Source of the DNA: Bifidobacterium aesculapii
GTDB taxonomy: Bacteria; Actinomycetota; Actinomycetes; Actinomycetales; Bifidobacteriaceae
Length of the DNA: 47,236 nucleotides
Assembly: GCF_001417815.1 (NCBI RefSeq)
Contig: NZ_BCFK01000034.1
Location: 1 to 47,236, forward strand
Direction of reading: 5' to 3'
Shown here: one piece after another, positions 1 through 10,000 of the stretch
How the letters are laid out: the number at the start of each line of letters is the position of its first letter
Position numbering within the stretch: position 1 is the stretch's first letter
The notes under the pieces: model-generated
Databases searched by the model: none
What the model was told of the DNA's origin: nothing
The model's input: only the letters and a program-made list of their open reading frames with translations
Program-made: the position numbers and the translations under genes

Positions 1-52
1 TCCGGGCCCCGGCCGGGATGCCACGACACACAGATATAAGGAAACGAATCTG

Positions 53-973
53 ATGACGACGACACACGTCTCGAAGTCCGCCCCGATCAAGGGCACGCGG
101 ACTCTGGAGCGCAAGAACTACCCATTGCGCTATGTCGTTCCCGCGGGCGTCATGCTGTTGGTGTTCTTCTTCCTGCCCACGGTAATGAACTTCATTTACG
201 CGTTCACCGACTGGTCCGCGTTCAAGAAGACCATCGACTTCAACGGCCTCGAAAACCTGAAACAGCTCTTCGAAAGCGGCACCCTGATGGCCGACATCAA
301 GGTCACGCTCATCTACGCGGTGCTTGTGGCGTTCTTCCAGAACGTCTTCGGTCTGGCGCTCGCCGTGCTCCTCGAAAAGGACACGCCGCTCAACCGCTTC
401 GCCCGCACCATGTTCTTCATCCCGGTGATCATGTCCGCCCTCGGCGCCGGCTACATCTGGCAGGCCGTCCTCAAGACCGACGGCGTCGTCAACCAGATCC
501 TGAGCTTCTTCGCCGGCCACACCGTGGACATCCAATGGCTCGGCTCGACCACGTGGACCATCGTCGTCGTCACCATCATCCACGGATGGAAGTGGATGGG
601 CTTCGCGATGCTCACCTACCTCGCCGGCCTCAAGACCATCGACTCCGAAGTGCTCGAAGCGGCCTCCATCGACGGCGCCAACGCCTGGCAGACCTTCTGG
701 CAGGTCAAGTTCCCGCTGGTCGCCCCGGCCGTCACCTTCAACGTCGCGACCGCATTGCTCGGCTCCATGAACTCCTTCGACATCGTCCAGGCCACCACCA
801 ACGGCGGCCCCGGCGGATCCACCGAAATCCTGAACCTGTTCATCTGGCGTACGTTCGGCAAGGGCCTGTACTCCCAGTCGACCACCATGAGCCTCGTGCT
901 CTTCGTGATGGTGATGGTCATCGCCATCCCGCTCATCATCTACCTGCGTAAGCGTGAGGAGAAGATCCTATGA
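53..973 (+). CDS. Sugar ABC transporter permease (MalF/UgpA type)
   Basis: A 306-residue inner-membrane permease of the carbohydrate-uptake ABC family. It has six or so hydrophobic segments, the first near residues 27-50. The cytoplasmic EAA loop that contacts the ATPase reads EAASIDGA at residues 202-209. The ATG is preceded by AAGGAAAC with suitable spacing. The stop overlaps the start of the next permease (ATGA), so the two are co-translated. In Bifidobacterium longum a similar permease pair sits beside hypBA1/hypBA2, and by inference this pair imports beta-arabinobiose or related arabino-oligosaccharides. No ATPase gene is present, as is usual for bifidobacterial sugar ABC systems that share one ATPase. 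The solute-binding protein gene should lie just left of the window. Substrate is inferred from context only. Confidence 0.9.
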   Translation: MTTTHVSKSAPIKGTRTLERKNYPLRYVVPAGVMLLVFFFLPTVMNFIYAFTDWSAFKKTIDFNGLENLKQLFESGTLMADIKVTLIYAVLVAFFQNVFGLALAVLLEKDTPLNRFARTMFFIPVIMSALGAGYIWQAVLKTDGVVNQILSFFAGHTVDIQWLGSTTWTIVVVTIIHGWKWMGFAMLTYLAGLKTIDSEVLEAASIDGANAWQTFWQVKFPLVAPAVTFNVATALLGSMNSFDIVQATTNGGPGGSTEILNLFIWRTFGKGLYSQSTTMSLVLFVMVMVIAIPLIIYLRKREEKIL

Positions 974-1854
974 GTAGCGCAACCTACAGCGAATCCGGCG
1001 TCAAGACCAACAGCCTCACCGTCGTGCGCAAGAAGTCGAAGGCCGGCGACATCATCCACGCCGTCATCGTCATCCTGCTCATGCTCGTCTTCCTCGCCGT
1101 GCCGTTCTGGATCCTCATCGTCACCGCCGGCAAGACGCAGGCCGAGGCCGTCGTGCCGAGCATGGCGCTGCCGAGCAAGTGGCATCTCATCGAGAACATC
1201 CAGACCGTCATCGTGCAGGGCAAGGTGTTCCCCGCGCTGATCGGCTCCCTGCTCGTCACCGTGCCGTCCGTGTGCATCTGCCTGCTGTTCGGCTCGATGG
1301 CCGCGTGGATCTTCGGTCGCCGCACTTCCAAGGGCGTGTCCATGCTCTACGCGCTGTTCATCTCCGGCGTCATCCTGCCGCCGTCCGTCGTGACCATCAT
1401 GATGCTGCTCAAGATGATTGGCCTGTCCGGCACCGCCGTCGGCATGAACTGCGTGTACATCGGCATCTACCTGTCCGTCGTGATCTTCTTCATCACCGGC
1501 TTCATCCGCACGATTCCGCCGTCGCTCGAAGAGGCGGCCCGCATCGACGGCGCCAGCCCGATGAGGATCTTCTTCACGATCATCTTCCCGCTGCTCGCCC
1601 CGACGCTCGCCTCCTCGACGATTCTCGTGGTGCTGTACATCTGGAACGACATCTTCTACTCGCTGTTCATCCTGTCCGGCAAGATGAGCACCCTGCCGCT
1701 CAACCTCTACAATGTGGCGAGCGCGGGCCTGTACCTCAACAACTGGCACCTCATCTTCGCCTACATCATCCTGATGACCCTCCCGCTCCTGATCATCTTC
1801 GTCATCGGTCAGCGCAAGATCATCAGCGGTATTACGGGCGGAGCCGTTAAGTAA
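970..1854 (+). CDS. Sugar ABC transporter permease (MalG/UgpE type)
   Basis: A 294-residue second permease that pairs with the upstream one. It has an N-terminal membrane segment near residues 28-50 and further hydrophobic helices. The EAA loop has the core EEAARIDGAS followed by an FPLLAP turn. The ATG overlaps the upstream TGA by one dinucleotide frame (ATGA), a classic coupled start. The last codons (Gly-Gly-Ala-Val-Lys-stop) lie inside a tandem repeat, and the stop codon itself is part of a 10-bp-stem hairpin, so transcript ending or 3' stabilisation begins exactly at the end of this gene. Likely substrate is an arabino-oligosaccharide, inferred from the neighbouring GH121/GH127 genes. 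Confidence 0.9.
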   Translation: MSSATYSESGVKTNSLTVVRKKSKAGDIIHAVIVILLMLVFLAVPFWILIVTAGKTQAEAVVPSMALPSKWHLIENIQTVIVQGKVFPALIGSLLVTVPSVCICLLFGSMAAWIFGRRTSKGVSMLYALFISGVILPPSVVTIMMLLKMIGLSGTAVGMNCVYIGIYLSVVIFFITGFIRTIPPSLEEAARIDGASPMRIFFTIIFPLLAPTLASSTILVVLYIWNDIFYSLFILSGKMSTLPLNLYNVASAGLYLNNWHLIFAYIILMTLPLLIIFVIGQRKIISGITGGAVK

Positions 1855-2068
1855 ACAGCCCGGTGGGCTGTTTATAGGTTCCGCCGAGCGGTGGCAGCCG
1901 CGAGGCAGGTTGGGCCGTCCCGTAGGGGCGTCCGTGATTGCCGGCGGAGCCGTTAAGTAAACAGCCCGGTGGGCTGTTTATAGGTTCCGCCGAGCGGTGG
2001 CAGCCGCGAGGCAGGTTGGGGTCTCGCCGTAGGCGAGTCTTTGATTGCCGGCGGAGCCGTCAAGTAAA
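1837..2068. repeat. 106-bp-period tandem repeat with hairpins, starting inside the permease gene
   Basis: A 78-bp block at 1837-1914 is repeated exactly at 1943-2020 (period 106), and a third partial copy starts at 2050. Each block duplicates the last codons and stop of the permease. It then forms a perfect hairpin (TAAACAGCCC, loop GGT, GGGCTGTTTA; 1852-1874 and 1958-1980). Between blocks lie second hairpins with GTA loops whose stems differ in sequence but still pair (CGTCCC/GGGGCG at 1916-1932; CTCGCC/GGCGAG near 2023-2037). The array probably acts as tandem terminator or mRNA 3' stabiliser. Confidence 0.85.
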
Positions 2069-2102
2069 GCAATATCGTTTCTCCTTCCCTCTCCTTCCAT
2101 CC

Positions 2103-2157
2103 GGAAACGCCCCGGCCCCGCAAGGTCTCCTCGACTTGCCGGGATCCGGGGCGTTCC
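2103..2157 (+). terminator. Long stem-loop after the permease operon
   Basis: ACGCCCCGG (from 2107) pairs with CCGGGGCGT, with an inner GCAAG/CTTGC pairing, giving a large GC-rich hairpin between the permease operon and the LacI gene. The T-tract is weak. It probably ends the permease transcript before the regulator gene. Confidence 0.6.
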
Positions 2158-2195
2158 CGTACCAACGGACAGCCATCATCCAACACCCTTACTTA

Positions 2196-2210
2196 TATAG
2201 TGATTGGATA
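2196..2210 (+). promoter_or_regulatory. Putative -10 box giving a leaderless lacI mRNA
   Basis: TATAGT at 2196-2201 lies about nine bases before the ATG at 2210, where no Shine-Dalgarno sequence is visible. If this is the -10 box, transcription would begin at or next to the start codon. No good -35 is seen. This is inference from spacing. Confidence 0.35.
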
Positions 2211-3259
2211 TGGAAGACAGACAGGTGAATATGCCAAGGCCTAAGGAAAAGCGCGCGCCGGTGATCAAGGACGTCGCCGCGCTCGCCAACGTATCGGTGT
2301 CGACGGTGTCCCGATACCTGAACGATTCGCCCCGCATCAGCGCCGAAAGCAGGGAGCGCATCGCGCACGCCATCAAACTGTTGGACTACCATCCGAGCCG
2401 TGTGGCACGCGGATTGGTCAATTCCGCCATGAAGTCGATCGTCGTGCTCACCAGCGACACCACGCTGTACGGTTCGGCGATGACGATCCAAGGCATCGAG
2501 GACGAGGCCCGTGCGAACAACTATCCGGTAAGCATCTCGAAGCTGGCCGACGATTCGACCGAGGCATTGCGCGCCGCGATCACGATGGTCATGGATCAGA
2601 ACCCGAGCGGGGTCGTCGTGCTCAAATACGATGCGCTCGCCGCGCAGGCGCTGCGGCTGCTGCCGGATACGGTGACGAAGGTGGTCATCGCGGGTGACCG
2701 CGAGCCGGATCTCGACCAGATTGACCTGTGCGAGAACCAGGCTGGCCGTGAGATCACGCGGTACCTGCTTGCGCTCGGCCACCGCAACGTATTCCATGTG
2801 ACGATTCCCGGCGGCGGCGGAGGCTACAGCCGCACCGCAGGTTGGGAGGCCGAGCTGCGTGCCGCCGACAGACCCATTCCGGATATGCTGCATTGTTCGT
2901 GGCAGCCAGCCGACGCGAGGGAACTTGGCCGCCACATGGCGCATGTCGATGGACTCACCGCCGTGTTCGCCGGCAATGACGAGATTGCCATGGGGCTGAT
3001 TCGTGGTCTGGAGGACGAAGGCAAGTCGGTGCCTGACGACATCAGCGTCATCGGCTTCGACGATCATCCGCTCGCCTGCGTGTGGACGCCGCCCGTGACC
3101 ACGTACCGGCAGGATTTCCCCGCCGCCGGGCGCAAAGCCGTGCAGATGCTGCTGTCGCGCATCGAGGCGCGACAGCAGGGCGAGGAACTCCCTGCGCGCT
3201 TCGTGGAGCTTCGCGGCGAACTTGTCGTGCGCGGGTCCGCCGCGAAGCCTCGATCGTAG
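2210..3259 (+). CDS. LacI-family transcriptional regulator 1
   Basis: A 349-residue LacI/GalR regulator. The N-terminal helix-turn-helix reads IKDVAALANVSVSTVSRYL, followed by the NDSPRIS hinge region and a periplasmic-binding-protein-like effector domain that ends with the usual VIGFDDHPLA and TTYRQ segments. I chose ATG 2210 (a leaderless mRNA is possible); ATG 2231 is an alternative with an AGGTGA that lies too close, and an upstream in-frame TTG at 2204 is less likely. It sits between the ABC permeases and the GH43 gene and converges with the latter. By inference it represses this transport operon or the surface glycosidases in response to arabinose or an arabinobiose. Its operator is not evident. 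Confidence 0.9.
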   Translation: MEDRQVNMPRPKEKRAPVIKDVAALANVSVSTVSRYLNDSPRISAESRERIAHAIKLLDYHPSRVARGLVNSAMKSIVVLTSDTTLYGSAMTIQGIEDEARANNYPVSISKLADDSTEALRAAITMVMDQNPSGVVVLKYDALAAQALRLLPDTVTKVVIAGDREPDLDQIDLCENQAGREITRYLLALGHRNVFHVTIPGGGGGYSRTAGWEAELRAADRPIPDMLHCSWQPADARELGRHMAHVDGLTAVFAGNDEIAMGLIRGLEDEGKSVPDDISVIGFDDHPLACVWTPPVTTYRQDFPAAGRKAVQMLLSRIEARQQGEELPARFVELRGELVVRGSAAKPRS

Positions 3260-3267
3260 AAAGGGAA

Positions 3268-3315
3268 CGGTGCCGTTGCCGTCTCGCTGGGTCAGCCGAG
3301 ACGGCAACGGCACCG
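3268..3315. terminator. Bidirectional terminator between lacI 1 and GH43
   Basis: A 19-bp perfect stem (arm CGGTGCCGTTGCCGTCTCG at 3268-3286, its complement at 3297-3315) with a 10-nt loop fills the gap between two convergent genes, so it can serve both transcripts. Confidence 0.85.
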
Positions 3316-3322
3316 AACCGGG

Positions 3323-6300
3323 TCAGCGGGCGGAGCGGGGGCTCCGGCGCTTGATGAGGGTGAGCGTGATGCCGGCTGCGGCGGCTGCGACGGCCAGCAC
3401 GACGATTGCGGCCACGGCGGAGCCGGTGGTGCTCAGACCGGTCTTGCCGGCGTTCGGCGCGGCGGGCTTCTGCCCGTTGCCGTTACCGTTGCCGTTACCG
3501 GAGTTGCCGGAGTTACCGGAGTTACCGGAGTTGCCGGAGTTACCGGAGTTACCGGAGTTACCGGAGTTACCGCCATCGCCGGCCCCCGGCTTGTCCGGGC
3601 TCGGCTTGACGGGATCGAGGCCGTTGATCGCGTCGTTGAGCGCGCTGGTCGCGGCATCGACATCGTCCTGCGTGGCCTTGGCGTCGTCATAGACCGTCTG
3701 GGCGGACTCGACGGCCGTCTGGAATACATTCCACGAGTCGGCGGTGTAGTCGTGCTCATCGAGCGTGGCGGCCTTGTCGAGCGCGGTCTTCAATGCCGAT
3801 TTGTCAGCCGGCGTCTCCGGCGCGTGGACCTGCCATTCCGCCACGGCGGGGGAGGCGGAGCCTGAAGTGATGACCATGCGCAGCTTGGTCGTCTTCACCG
3901 GCGTCGTCCACGTCGCATCGCTCCAGCCGCCGTTCTCGGTGCCGAATCCGTCGGCCGGCGAGTTGGGGGTCAGCGTATAGGAGGCGTCGGGGATGTCGGT
4001 GAAGACGTTCTTCGAGGCATCCCAGTACTGGAGCTTCCACGAGGCGGGGATGCCCAGTCCGCCGCCATCCGACGTGAACTGCACGCGGCTGGAATCGATG
4101 GTGACCTCACGGTCCCACTCGTAGTCGAGACGCATCTCGCCGGTGTTCGGCCAGGTGCCCCAGATGTCCTCGTTCGCGTTGGTCACGTCGGGGAGGATCC
4201 TGCCGTCGTTGAGCGCGGCCACGCCCTTCGTCCAGCTGGCGGCCTTGTTGTCCACGTCCGTGGCGACCGCATCCTTCTCGATGTTTCCGGTCAGCGGTAC
4301 GGACGTGTCGGACGGGATGTCGGCGGAGGCGGCGGAGACGTTGCCGGCCTTGTCGGTCGCACGGTAGTAGACGGTCGTGCGGGAGCTTGTCGGCGCGGCG
4401 ACCGCATCCTTGTAGACGGTCCACTCGCCGTCCTTGCCGATGCGGTATTCGACGGAGGCGACGCCCGAACCGGTGCCGTCATCCGCCTTGAGGGCCAGCG
4501 TGCGCTTCGCCTTGTCCACTGTGGCGGTGACTTTCGGTGCGGCGGAATCGACCTTGCCGGAGGCCTTCGCGATGTCGGAGACGTTGCCGGCCTGGTCGGT
4601 CGCACGCGCCCACACCTCGACGTCGCCCTGCGCGTCCAACGTGGCGACGGCCGCGTTCGAGTCGGTGGCGACCGTCTTCCACGTGGCGCCCTTGTCGGTG
4701 GAGACCTCGAGCTTGGCGACCGGGGCGGCCGCGTCGTCCGTGGCCTGGACCGCGGCGAACGGCGCGGTGGTGAGCCACGTGCCGTTGCCGGCGTTCGCGG
4801 CGACGGACGCCTTCGCCGTCGGCTTGGTGGTGTCGGCGGCGGGCTTGTAGCCGTCCTTCACGGTGACGGGCAGCGTGACGTTGCCATCGACGTTCGCCTC
4901 GCCGTCCACGCCGGAGACGACGCCGTGCGCGTCGAACGTGCCGGCCTTCGCGTAGGAGTCGGCATCGACCGGACGCCAGATCACCGGGGAGTCGATGGTG
5001 GCGGAGCCGTACTTCACCTTCACGGTGGCGGGCAGCCGCGGCGCCTCGCCGGTGGCGGTGGTCACGCCCGCCGGCTGCTGGATCGCCGGGGACTCGTCCG
5101 CGGAGTAGACCTCCCATTCGGGCACGGCCACGGACGCGTAGCCGCCGTCCACGGCCTCACCGGTCAGGTCGAGCTTGAGCGCGGTGGTGGTCACCGCGTC
5201 GAAGGTGACGGTGTTCGGCTTGTCCTTGCCGGTGGTGTTGGTGTAGGCGCTCGGGTTCGCGACATTCTTCCACGTGCCGTCCTCGGCGAGGTACTGAATC
5301 TTCCACGAGCCGGGCGCGCGCAGGGCGTTGGAGTCCACGTCGAACCATACCTTGGAGGAATCGACGCGCACCGTGCCGTCCCACTGGTAGATGAGTGAGT
5401 CGCCGGACTGCGGCTGCGGCATCGAACGGTAGTTGGTCCAATGGTCCGGCGGGACCACGGCGGTGACGAGCACGCGGCCGTCGTTCACGGAACCCTTGTA
5501 GGAGGGCGTCTCGGTGAACGTGGCGCTCACCTTCGCGTAAGGCGCGACGTTGCGGCTCGGCTGGGTCTTCTCGGCCTTGGTCGGGTGCGCGGTGGAGGTC
5601 ATCCGGCCTTCGGAAGTCCAGTCGACCTCGTCGATGCTCACGGCGCGGCGGAAGTCGGTGCCGCCCACCTTATCGCCGGTGTGGTAGGTCACGTACCACT
5701 TGTCGCCGAACTTGAGCACGGAGGGGTGCATCGTCGTGGCGGAGCCGGACGGCACGAGCACGCCCTGGTACTTCCACGGGCCGAGCGGGCTGTCGGAGGT
5801 GGAGTACTGCACGCACGCCTGGTAGTTCGACTCGACGCAGGTGGCCGCGCCCGAACCGGGCTTGCCGCCGTCATAGACGTTGTAATAGGTGTCGCCCTTG
5901 CGGAACACCCATGCGGCCTCGAAGAAGCCCTTCGGGCCGTTGCCGCCGTCCGCGTCCTTCATCGTGTGCAGGTTCGGAGTGCCGTCGTCCTTGGTCTCCA
6001 CTTCGGTGTATGAGGTGCGTCCGGTGGCGGCGTCCTTCTTCATCTTGATGGCGAGCTGCGTGCTGAACGTGCCGAAGTGCAGGTAGCCGGTGCCGTCCTC
6101 GTCCACGAAGAACGCGGGGTCGATGGTCTCTATCTTCGTCTGCGCGGTGGTGAGCAGTGGCTTGCCGATGGCGTCCTTCCACGGGCCGAGCGGGCTCTTC
6201 GACTTCGCCACGCCGATGGCGAACGGGTCGACGCCAGCCGCCTCGGAGGCCTTGTCCTTCACCGGGATGTAGTAGTAGAACCAATCGTCGGACTTGTCGG

Positions 6301-6835
6301 CCGGGGTATCGTTGTCGTCGGCCACGACCTGGCCGGCGTACGCGCCGTCGCCGGTGGCCCAGCTGAACAGGTCGGCCTTGGCGACGGTCTTGTAGTGTGT
6401 CCACTTGCCTTCGTCGAGCCCGTTCTCGTCGGTCACGTAGACGCCCCAGTCCTTCATGTTGAAGGAGCCGAAGTCGGGCGCGGCCTCGTCGTGGCCGGTG
6501 AAGACGAACAGCTTGCCGTCGTAGCTCAGGGCGGCGGCGTCGGCGGAATAGTAGTTGCGCGACAGGTCGTCCGGGGTGTCGATGCCCTCGTTCTGCCCGA
6601 TCGGGTTGCGCATGTAACTCGGCAGGGCGCTGTTGTCGATCTGGGTGACGGTGACGTCCGGGTTGTTGTACGGCAGATTGTCGTATGGTTGTCCGGCGAC
6701 GCTCGGCGCGTTGTCTGCGGAGGGCGTGTCGGCGGCAAGTGCCGTCGGTGCGGCGACGATTCCGCCGGCGAGCAGGGTGGCTGCGGCCGCGATGCCTCCC
6801 ACGATTGAACGCCATGATGACACACGATGATGCAT
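3323..6835 (-). CDS. hypAA: Cell-wall-anchored GH43 alpha-L-arabinofuranosidase (HypAA-like)
   Basis: A 1,170-residue secreted enzyme. A Sec signal peptide ends near residue 34 (TALA/AD). A five-bladed GH43 propeller covers roughly residues 50-430, with the family's acidic residues visible: an Asp in YYSADAAALSYDGK, the Asp of IDPAFFVDEDG and the Glu of FFEAAWVFRKG. Two F5/8-type-C-like binding regions (about 445-600 and 850-1010) flank Ig-like repeats. A FIVAR domain (about 1020-1085), a Gly-Asn-Ser repeat linker and an LSTTG sorting motif near residue 1134 follow, with a membrane helix and Arg-rich tail at the end. The ATG has GAGAAAGG upstream. In B. longum the GH43_22 neighbour of hypBA2 removes the terminal alpha-1,3-arabinofuranose of extensin Ara4-Hyp; I infer the same role here. 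Subfamily and linkage are not provable from reading alone. Confidence 0.85.
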   Translation of the reverse strand: MHHRVSSWRSIVGGIAAAATLLAGGIVAAPTALAADTPSADNAPSVAGQPYDNLPYNNPDVTVTQIDNSALPSYMRNPIGQNEGIDTPDDLSRNYYSADAAALSYDGKLFVFTGHDEAAPDFGSFNMKDWGVYVTDENGLDEGKWTHYKTVAKADLFSWATGDGAYAGQVVADDNDTPADKSDDWFYYYIPVKDKASEAAGVDPFAIGVAKSKSPLGPWKDAIGKPLLTTAQTKIETIDPAFFVDEDGTGYLHFGTFSTQLAIKMKKDAATGRTSYTEVETKDDGTPNLHTMKDADGGNGPKGFFEAAWVFRKGDTYYNVYDGGKPGSGAATCVESNYQACVQYSTSDSPLGPWKYQGVLVPSGSATTMHPSVLKFGDKWYVTYHTGDKVGGTDFRRAVSIDEVDWTSEGRMTSTAHPTKAEKTQPSRNVAPYAKVSATFTETPSYKGSVNDGRVLVTAVVPPDHWTNYRSMPQPQSGDSLIYQWDGTVRVDSSKVWFDVDSNALRAPGSWKIQYLAEDGTWKNVANPSAYTNTTGKDKPNTVTFDAVTTTALKLDLTGEAVDGGYASVAVPEWEVYSADESPAIQQPAGVTTATGEAPRLPATVKVKYGSATIDSPVIWRPVDADSYAKAGTFDAHGVVSGVDGEANVDGNVTLPVTVKDGYKPAADTTKPTAKASVAANAGNGTWLTTAPFAAVQATDDAAAPVAKLEVSTDKGATWKTVATDSNAAVATLDAQGDVEVWARATDQAGNVSDIAKASGKVDSAAPKVTATVDKAKRTLALKADDGTGSGVASVEYRIGKDGEWTVYKDAVAAPTSSRTTVYYRATDKAGNVSAASADIPSDTSVPLTGNIEKDAVATDVDNKAASWTKGVAALNDGRILPDVTNANEDIWGTWPNTGEMRLDYEWDREVTIDSSRVQFTSDGGGLGIPASWKLQYWDASKNVFTDIPDASYTLTPNSPADGFGTENGGWSDATWTTPVKTTKLRMVITSGSASPAVAEWQVHAPETPADKSALKTALDKAATLDEHDYTADSWNVFQTAVESAQTVYDDAKATQDDVDAATSALNDAINGLDPVKPSPDKPGAGDGGNSGNSGNSGNSGNSGNSGNSGNSGNGNGNGNGQKPAAPNAGKTGLSTTGSAVAAIVVLAVAAAAAGITLTLIKRRSPRSAR
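3477..3571. repeat. 9-bp tandem repeat coding a Gly-Asn-Ser / Gly-Asn linker
   Basis: Near-identical 9-bp units (CCGGAGTTA or CCGGAGTTG on the plus strand) repeat about eight times. They are preceded by 6-bp units, and together they encode a (GNS)n(GN)n wall-spanning linker of the GH43 protein. Such in-frame repeats can change copy number without breaking the frame. Confidence 0.85.
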
Positions 6836-6920
6836 GATTGCCTTTCTCCTCTTCGAGTCCCGGGGCGGAGACGCCGTCCCCGGTGGGTCTGTCTATGCGG
6901 ATGGTCTTTTGCAATATAGA

Positions 6921-6970
6921 CCAACCCTTTGGACCCGTGCGGGGGAGCCGCTACGGGTCCAAAGGGTTGG
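6921..6970 (-). terminator. Terminator between GH121 and GH43
   Basis: An 18-bp perfect stem (CCAACCCTTTGGACCCGT at 6921-6938, complement at 6953-6970) with a 14-nt loop lies 36 bp after the GH121 stop and 85 bp before the GH43 start. GH43 therefore likely has its own promoter or depends on read-through. Confidence 0.8.
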
Positions 6971-7006
6971 CTGTAGATCATGCCGGGGTTAGCCGGCTAT
7001 GACGGG

Positions 7007-10000
7007 TCAGCGGGCGGAGCGGTCGCTCCGGCGCTTGAGGGTGAGCGCGATGCCGGCTGCGGCGAGCATCAGCGCCGCGGCGACGGCGATGGCCGAGACG
7101 GCGGCACCGGTCGCGGCGGTGGTGCCGCCCTGCTGGTTCACGCCAGGCTGGTCGGAGCCGGGCTTCTGCTCGGGCTTCGTGTTCCAGTAGGCCTTGTCCA
7201 GCTCGTCCTGTGCGGCGTCGACGGTCTTCTGGTCGGCCTTCGCGTCGGCGAACACGGCCTTGGCCTTCTCGAGCGCGGCCTGCAGGGCGTTCCACGCCTC
7301 ATCGGTGTACTTCGCCTTGTCGGCCTTCTCGGCCTGGGCGATGGACGCCGCGAGATCGTTCTTGTTCACCGGCTGGTCCGGCTTGGTGGCCGGGTGCGAG
7401 GCGAGCACCTTCTGGGCGTCCGCAAGCGCCGTCACCTGGGCGTCGACATCCTCCTGGGTGGCGTTCGGGTCGTCGTACACCTTCTGCGCGTCGGCGACGG
7501 CCTTCTGGAACTCGTTCCACGCGTCGGCCGTGTACTTGGACTTATCCAGTCCGGCGGCGGCCTTCAGCGCGGCCTCCAGCTTGGACTTGTCCACGGTGGG
7601 CTGCGGTTCGTCGTTCTTGGCGGCGTGCACGCCCCACTCGGCCACGGCGGTGCCGAACGTGCCCTCTCCGGTGTGCGGGGTGAGCACGAGGCGCAGCGAG
7701 GTGGTCGTCACCTTGTCGAAGGTCGCGACGCTCCAACCGTCGTTCTCGGTGGCCAGGGCGGCCGGCGAGTTGCGCACGGTGGTGACCTTCGCGTTCGGGG
7801 CGTCCTTCCAGGAGCCGTCCTCGGCGAGGTACTGGATCTTCCAGGCGTCCGGAGTCTCCAGGCCGCCCTTCGCGTCGTCGGTCTTCGCGAAGTTGGCCCA
7901 GAACTGGACGCGGCTGGAGTCGACGGTCACGGCCTTGTCGAAGTCGTACTGGGCGTACATGCCGTCGACGGCCTTGCCCCACGTGCCCCAGACCTTCGCG
8001 TTGACGTCCTGGTCGTCGGTGGTGGGCCAGGTCTTGTCGACCACGACGCCGTCGTTGAGCTTGCCTTCGGCCTTCGACCAGTCGGCCTCGGCGGAGACGG
8101 ACGTCTTGGAGGCGGTCTTCTCGATCCAGCCGTCGGCGGGCTCGGGTTCCGGTTCCGGCGTGGTGCCCGCGTTCGGGTCGGCGACCACGTGGACGGTGAC
8201 CTTGGCGGCGCCGCTGGAGGCTTCGGCCGTGCCGGAGACCTCGTAGTCGCCCACCTTGGTCAGGTCGATCTTCGCCACGTCGGCGTCGTTCCAGGTGACC
8301 TTGCGGTCGTCGAGCATACCGTTCGGGAAACGCACCGGAACGGTGGTCGGCAGCGTGACCGACTTCGCGTTCTGGTAGACGGTCTGCTCGACCGGCTGGG
8401 CAGTGCCGGAGGTCTGGCTCTCGGCGTCGGAACGCACGCCGATGTGGGCGGTGGTTCCGGCGAGGGCGCCGGCGACTGCGCCCCGCACGTCGAATTCGGC
8501 GTCGGCGGCGAGCTGGTCGTCGCTCACCTTGCCCCACGTGACGGCGAGGTCACGACGGGAGCCGTCCGCGTAGTAGGCGGACACGGTGGCGGGCAGCTTG
8601 AGGTCGGCGGCCTTCGAGCCGGTCTTGACGAGACGGTTCACACCGTCCACGCCGAGCGGGTCGACGCCGTACGCCTCGAATTCGGAGACGCCCACGATCG
8701 CGCCCTTCGGGAACACGATGCGCAGCTTGTCCGTCTCGACCGTGTCGGCGAACTTCACCTCGTTGCCTTCGTTCTGCTTGACCGTGTAGGACTGGCCGTC
8801 GGCGAGCTTCACGTCCTGCCACTTGCCGTCGGCGTCCGCGTACTGGAGCTTCCAGCTCTTGGCCATAGGCACGCCGCCGCCATCGGTCCAGAAGAAGACC
8901 TTGGCCTTCTTCAACGGCACGCGGCCGGCCCATGCGAGTTGCAGCGTCGGTTCCTTGCCGGTGTTGTCGCCCCAGTTGTTCCAGGTCTCGTTCGGCGTGT
9001 TATCGTACACGACCTTGCCGTCGACGACCTTCTTGGCGTTGTCCTTCGGCTGGTAGCCGTTGGTGTAGCTGGCGGAGGCGGTGGACTGCGGCGCGATGTT
9101 GGAGGTGCCGTCGGACGGGATGCCGTGGACGGTGACCTCCTTCTCGCCGGTCAGCTCGCCGTCGGAGGCGGTGAGCTTGAGCACGTAGTCGCCTTCCCTG
9201 TTGAAGGTGGCGGTGGTGCTGGCCGCGCTGGCGTCGAGGAACGACGCCTTGCCGCCCTCCGGACCGGAGACCTGCGACCACGTGGTCGTGATGTCGCTTT
9301 CGGCGGGCAGTCCGTCGTCCTTCACGGAGCCGACGAGCGAGGCACCGGAGGAGGTGCTGGAGGCGAGGTAGGCGTCGACCTGCGGGGCCTGGTTGCCGGC
9401 GGTGCCGGTGGCCTTGATGCCGGTGTCGTAGGCCTCGAGCTCCTTGACGCCCACGGCCTGCCCGGCCTGCGGGGTGAAGATGGCTCGGACCGCCTTGGCG
9501 TTCACCGCGTCGAACTGGACGCGGTTGTAGTTCGCGCCGGCGTAGGCGGGCGTGCGAACCTGGTTCGTGAGCGGCTTCCAATCGGTGCCGTTCTCGGTGT
9601 ACTCCAGCTTGTAGTTCGCGGGCTCGGCGTAGCCGGAAATGGTCTGGCTGGACGAGCTCTGGTAGAAGTACAGGCGGATGTCGTCGATGGTCTGCGGCTG
9701 CTTGAACGTGACGGTCAGCGTATCGGTCTTGTTCGAGGAGCCCTTCGACCCCCAGAACGATTCCATCGCGTTGTTGCCGTCGACCGAGTTGGCGGCCGGG
9801 TATCCCTTGGCCTCATAGGTTGCCTTGGCGTCCGCGCCCTTGGCGACGTCGGTCAGGTTCTTGGAGGCGGAGTCGACGTTCGCGCCGGACTTGGCGAACA
9901 GGTCGGTCACGCGCTGGTCGGCGGTGAACGCGATCTGGTTCGCGGCCGGAAGCTCGGAGCCGGTGGCGCCGGTGATCTTCGCGCCCGACTTGGCGACGTC

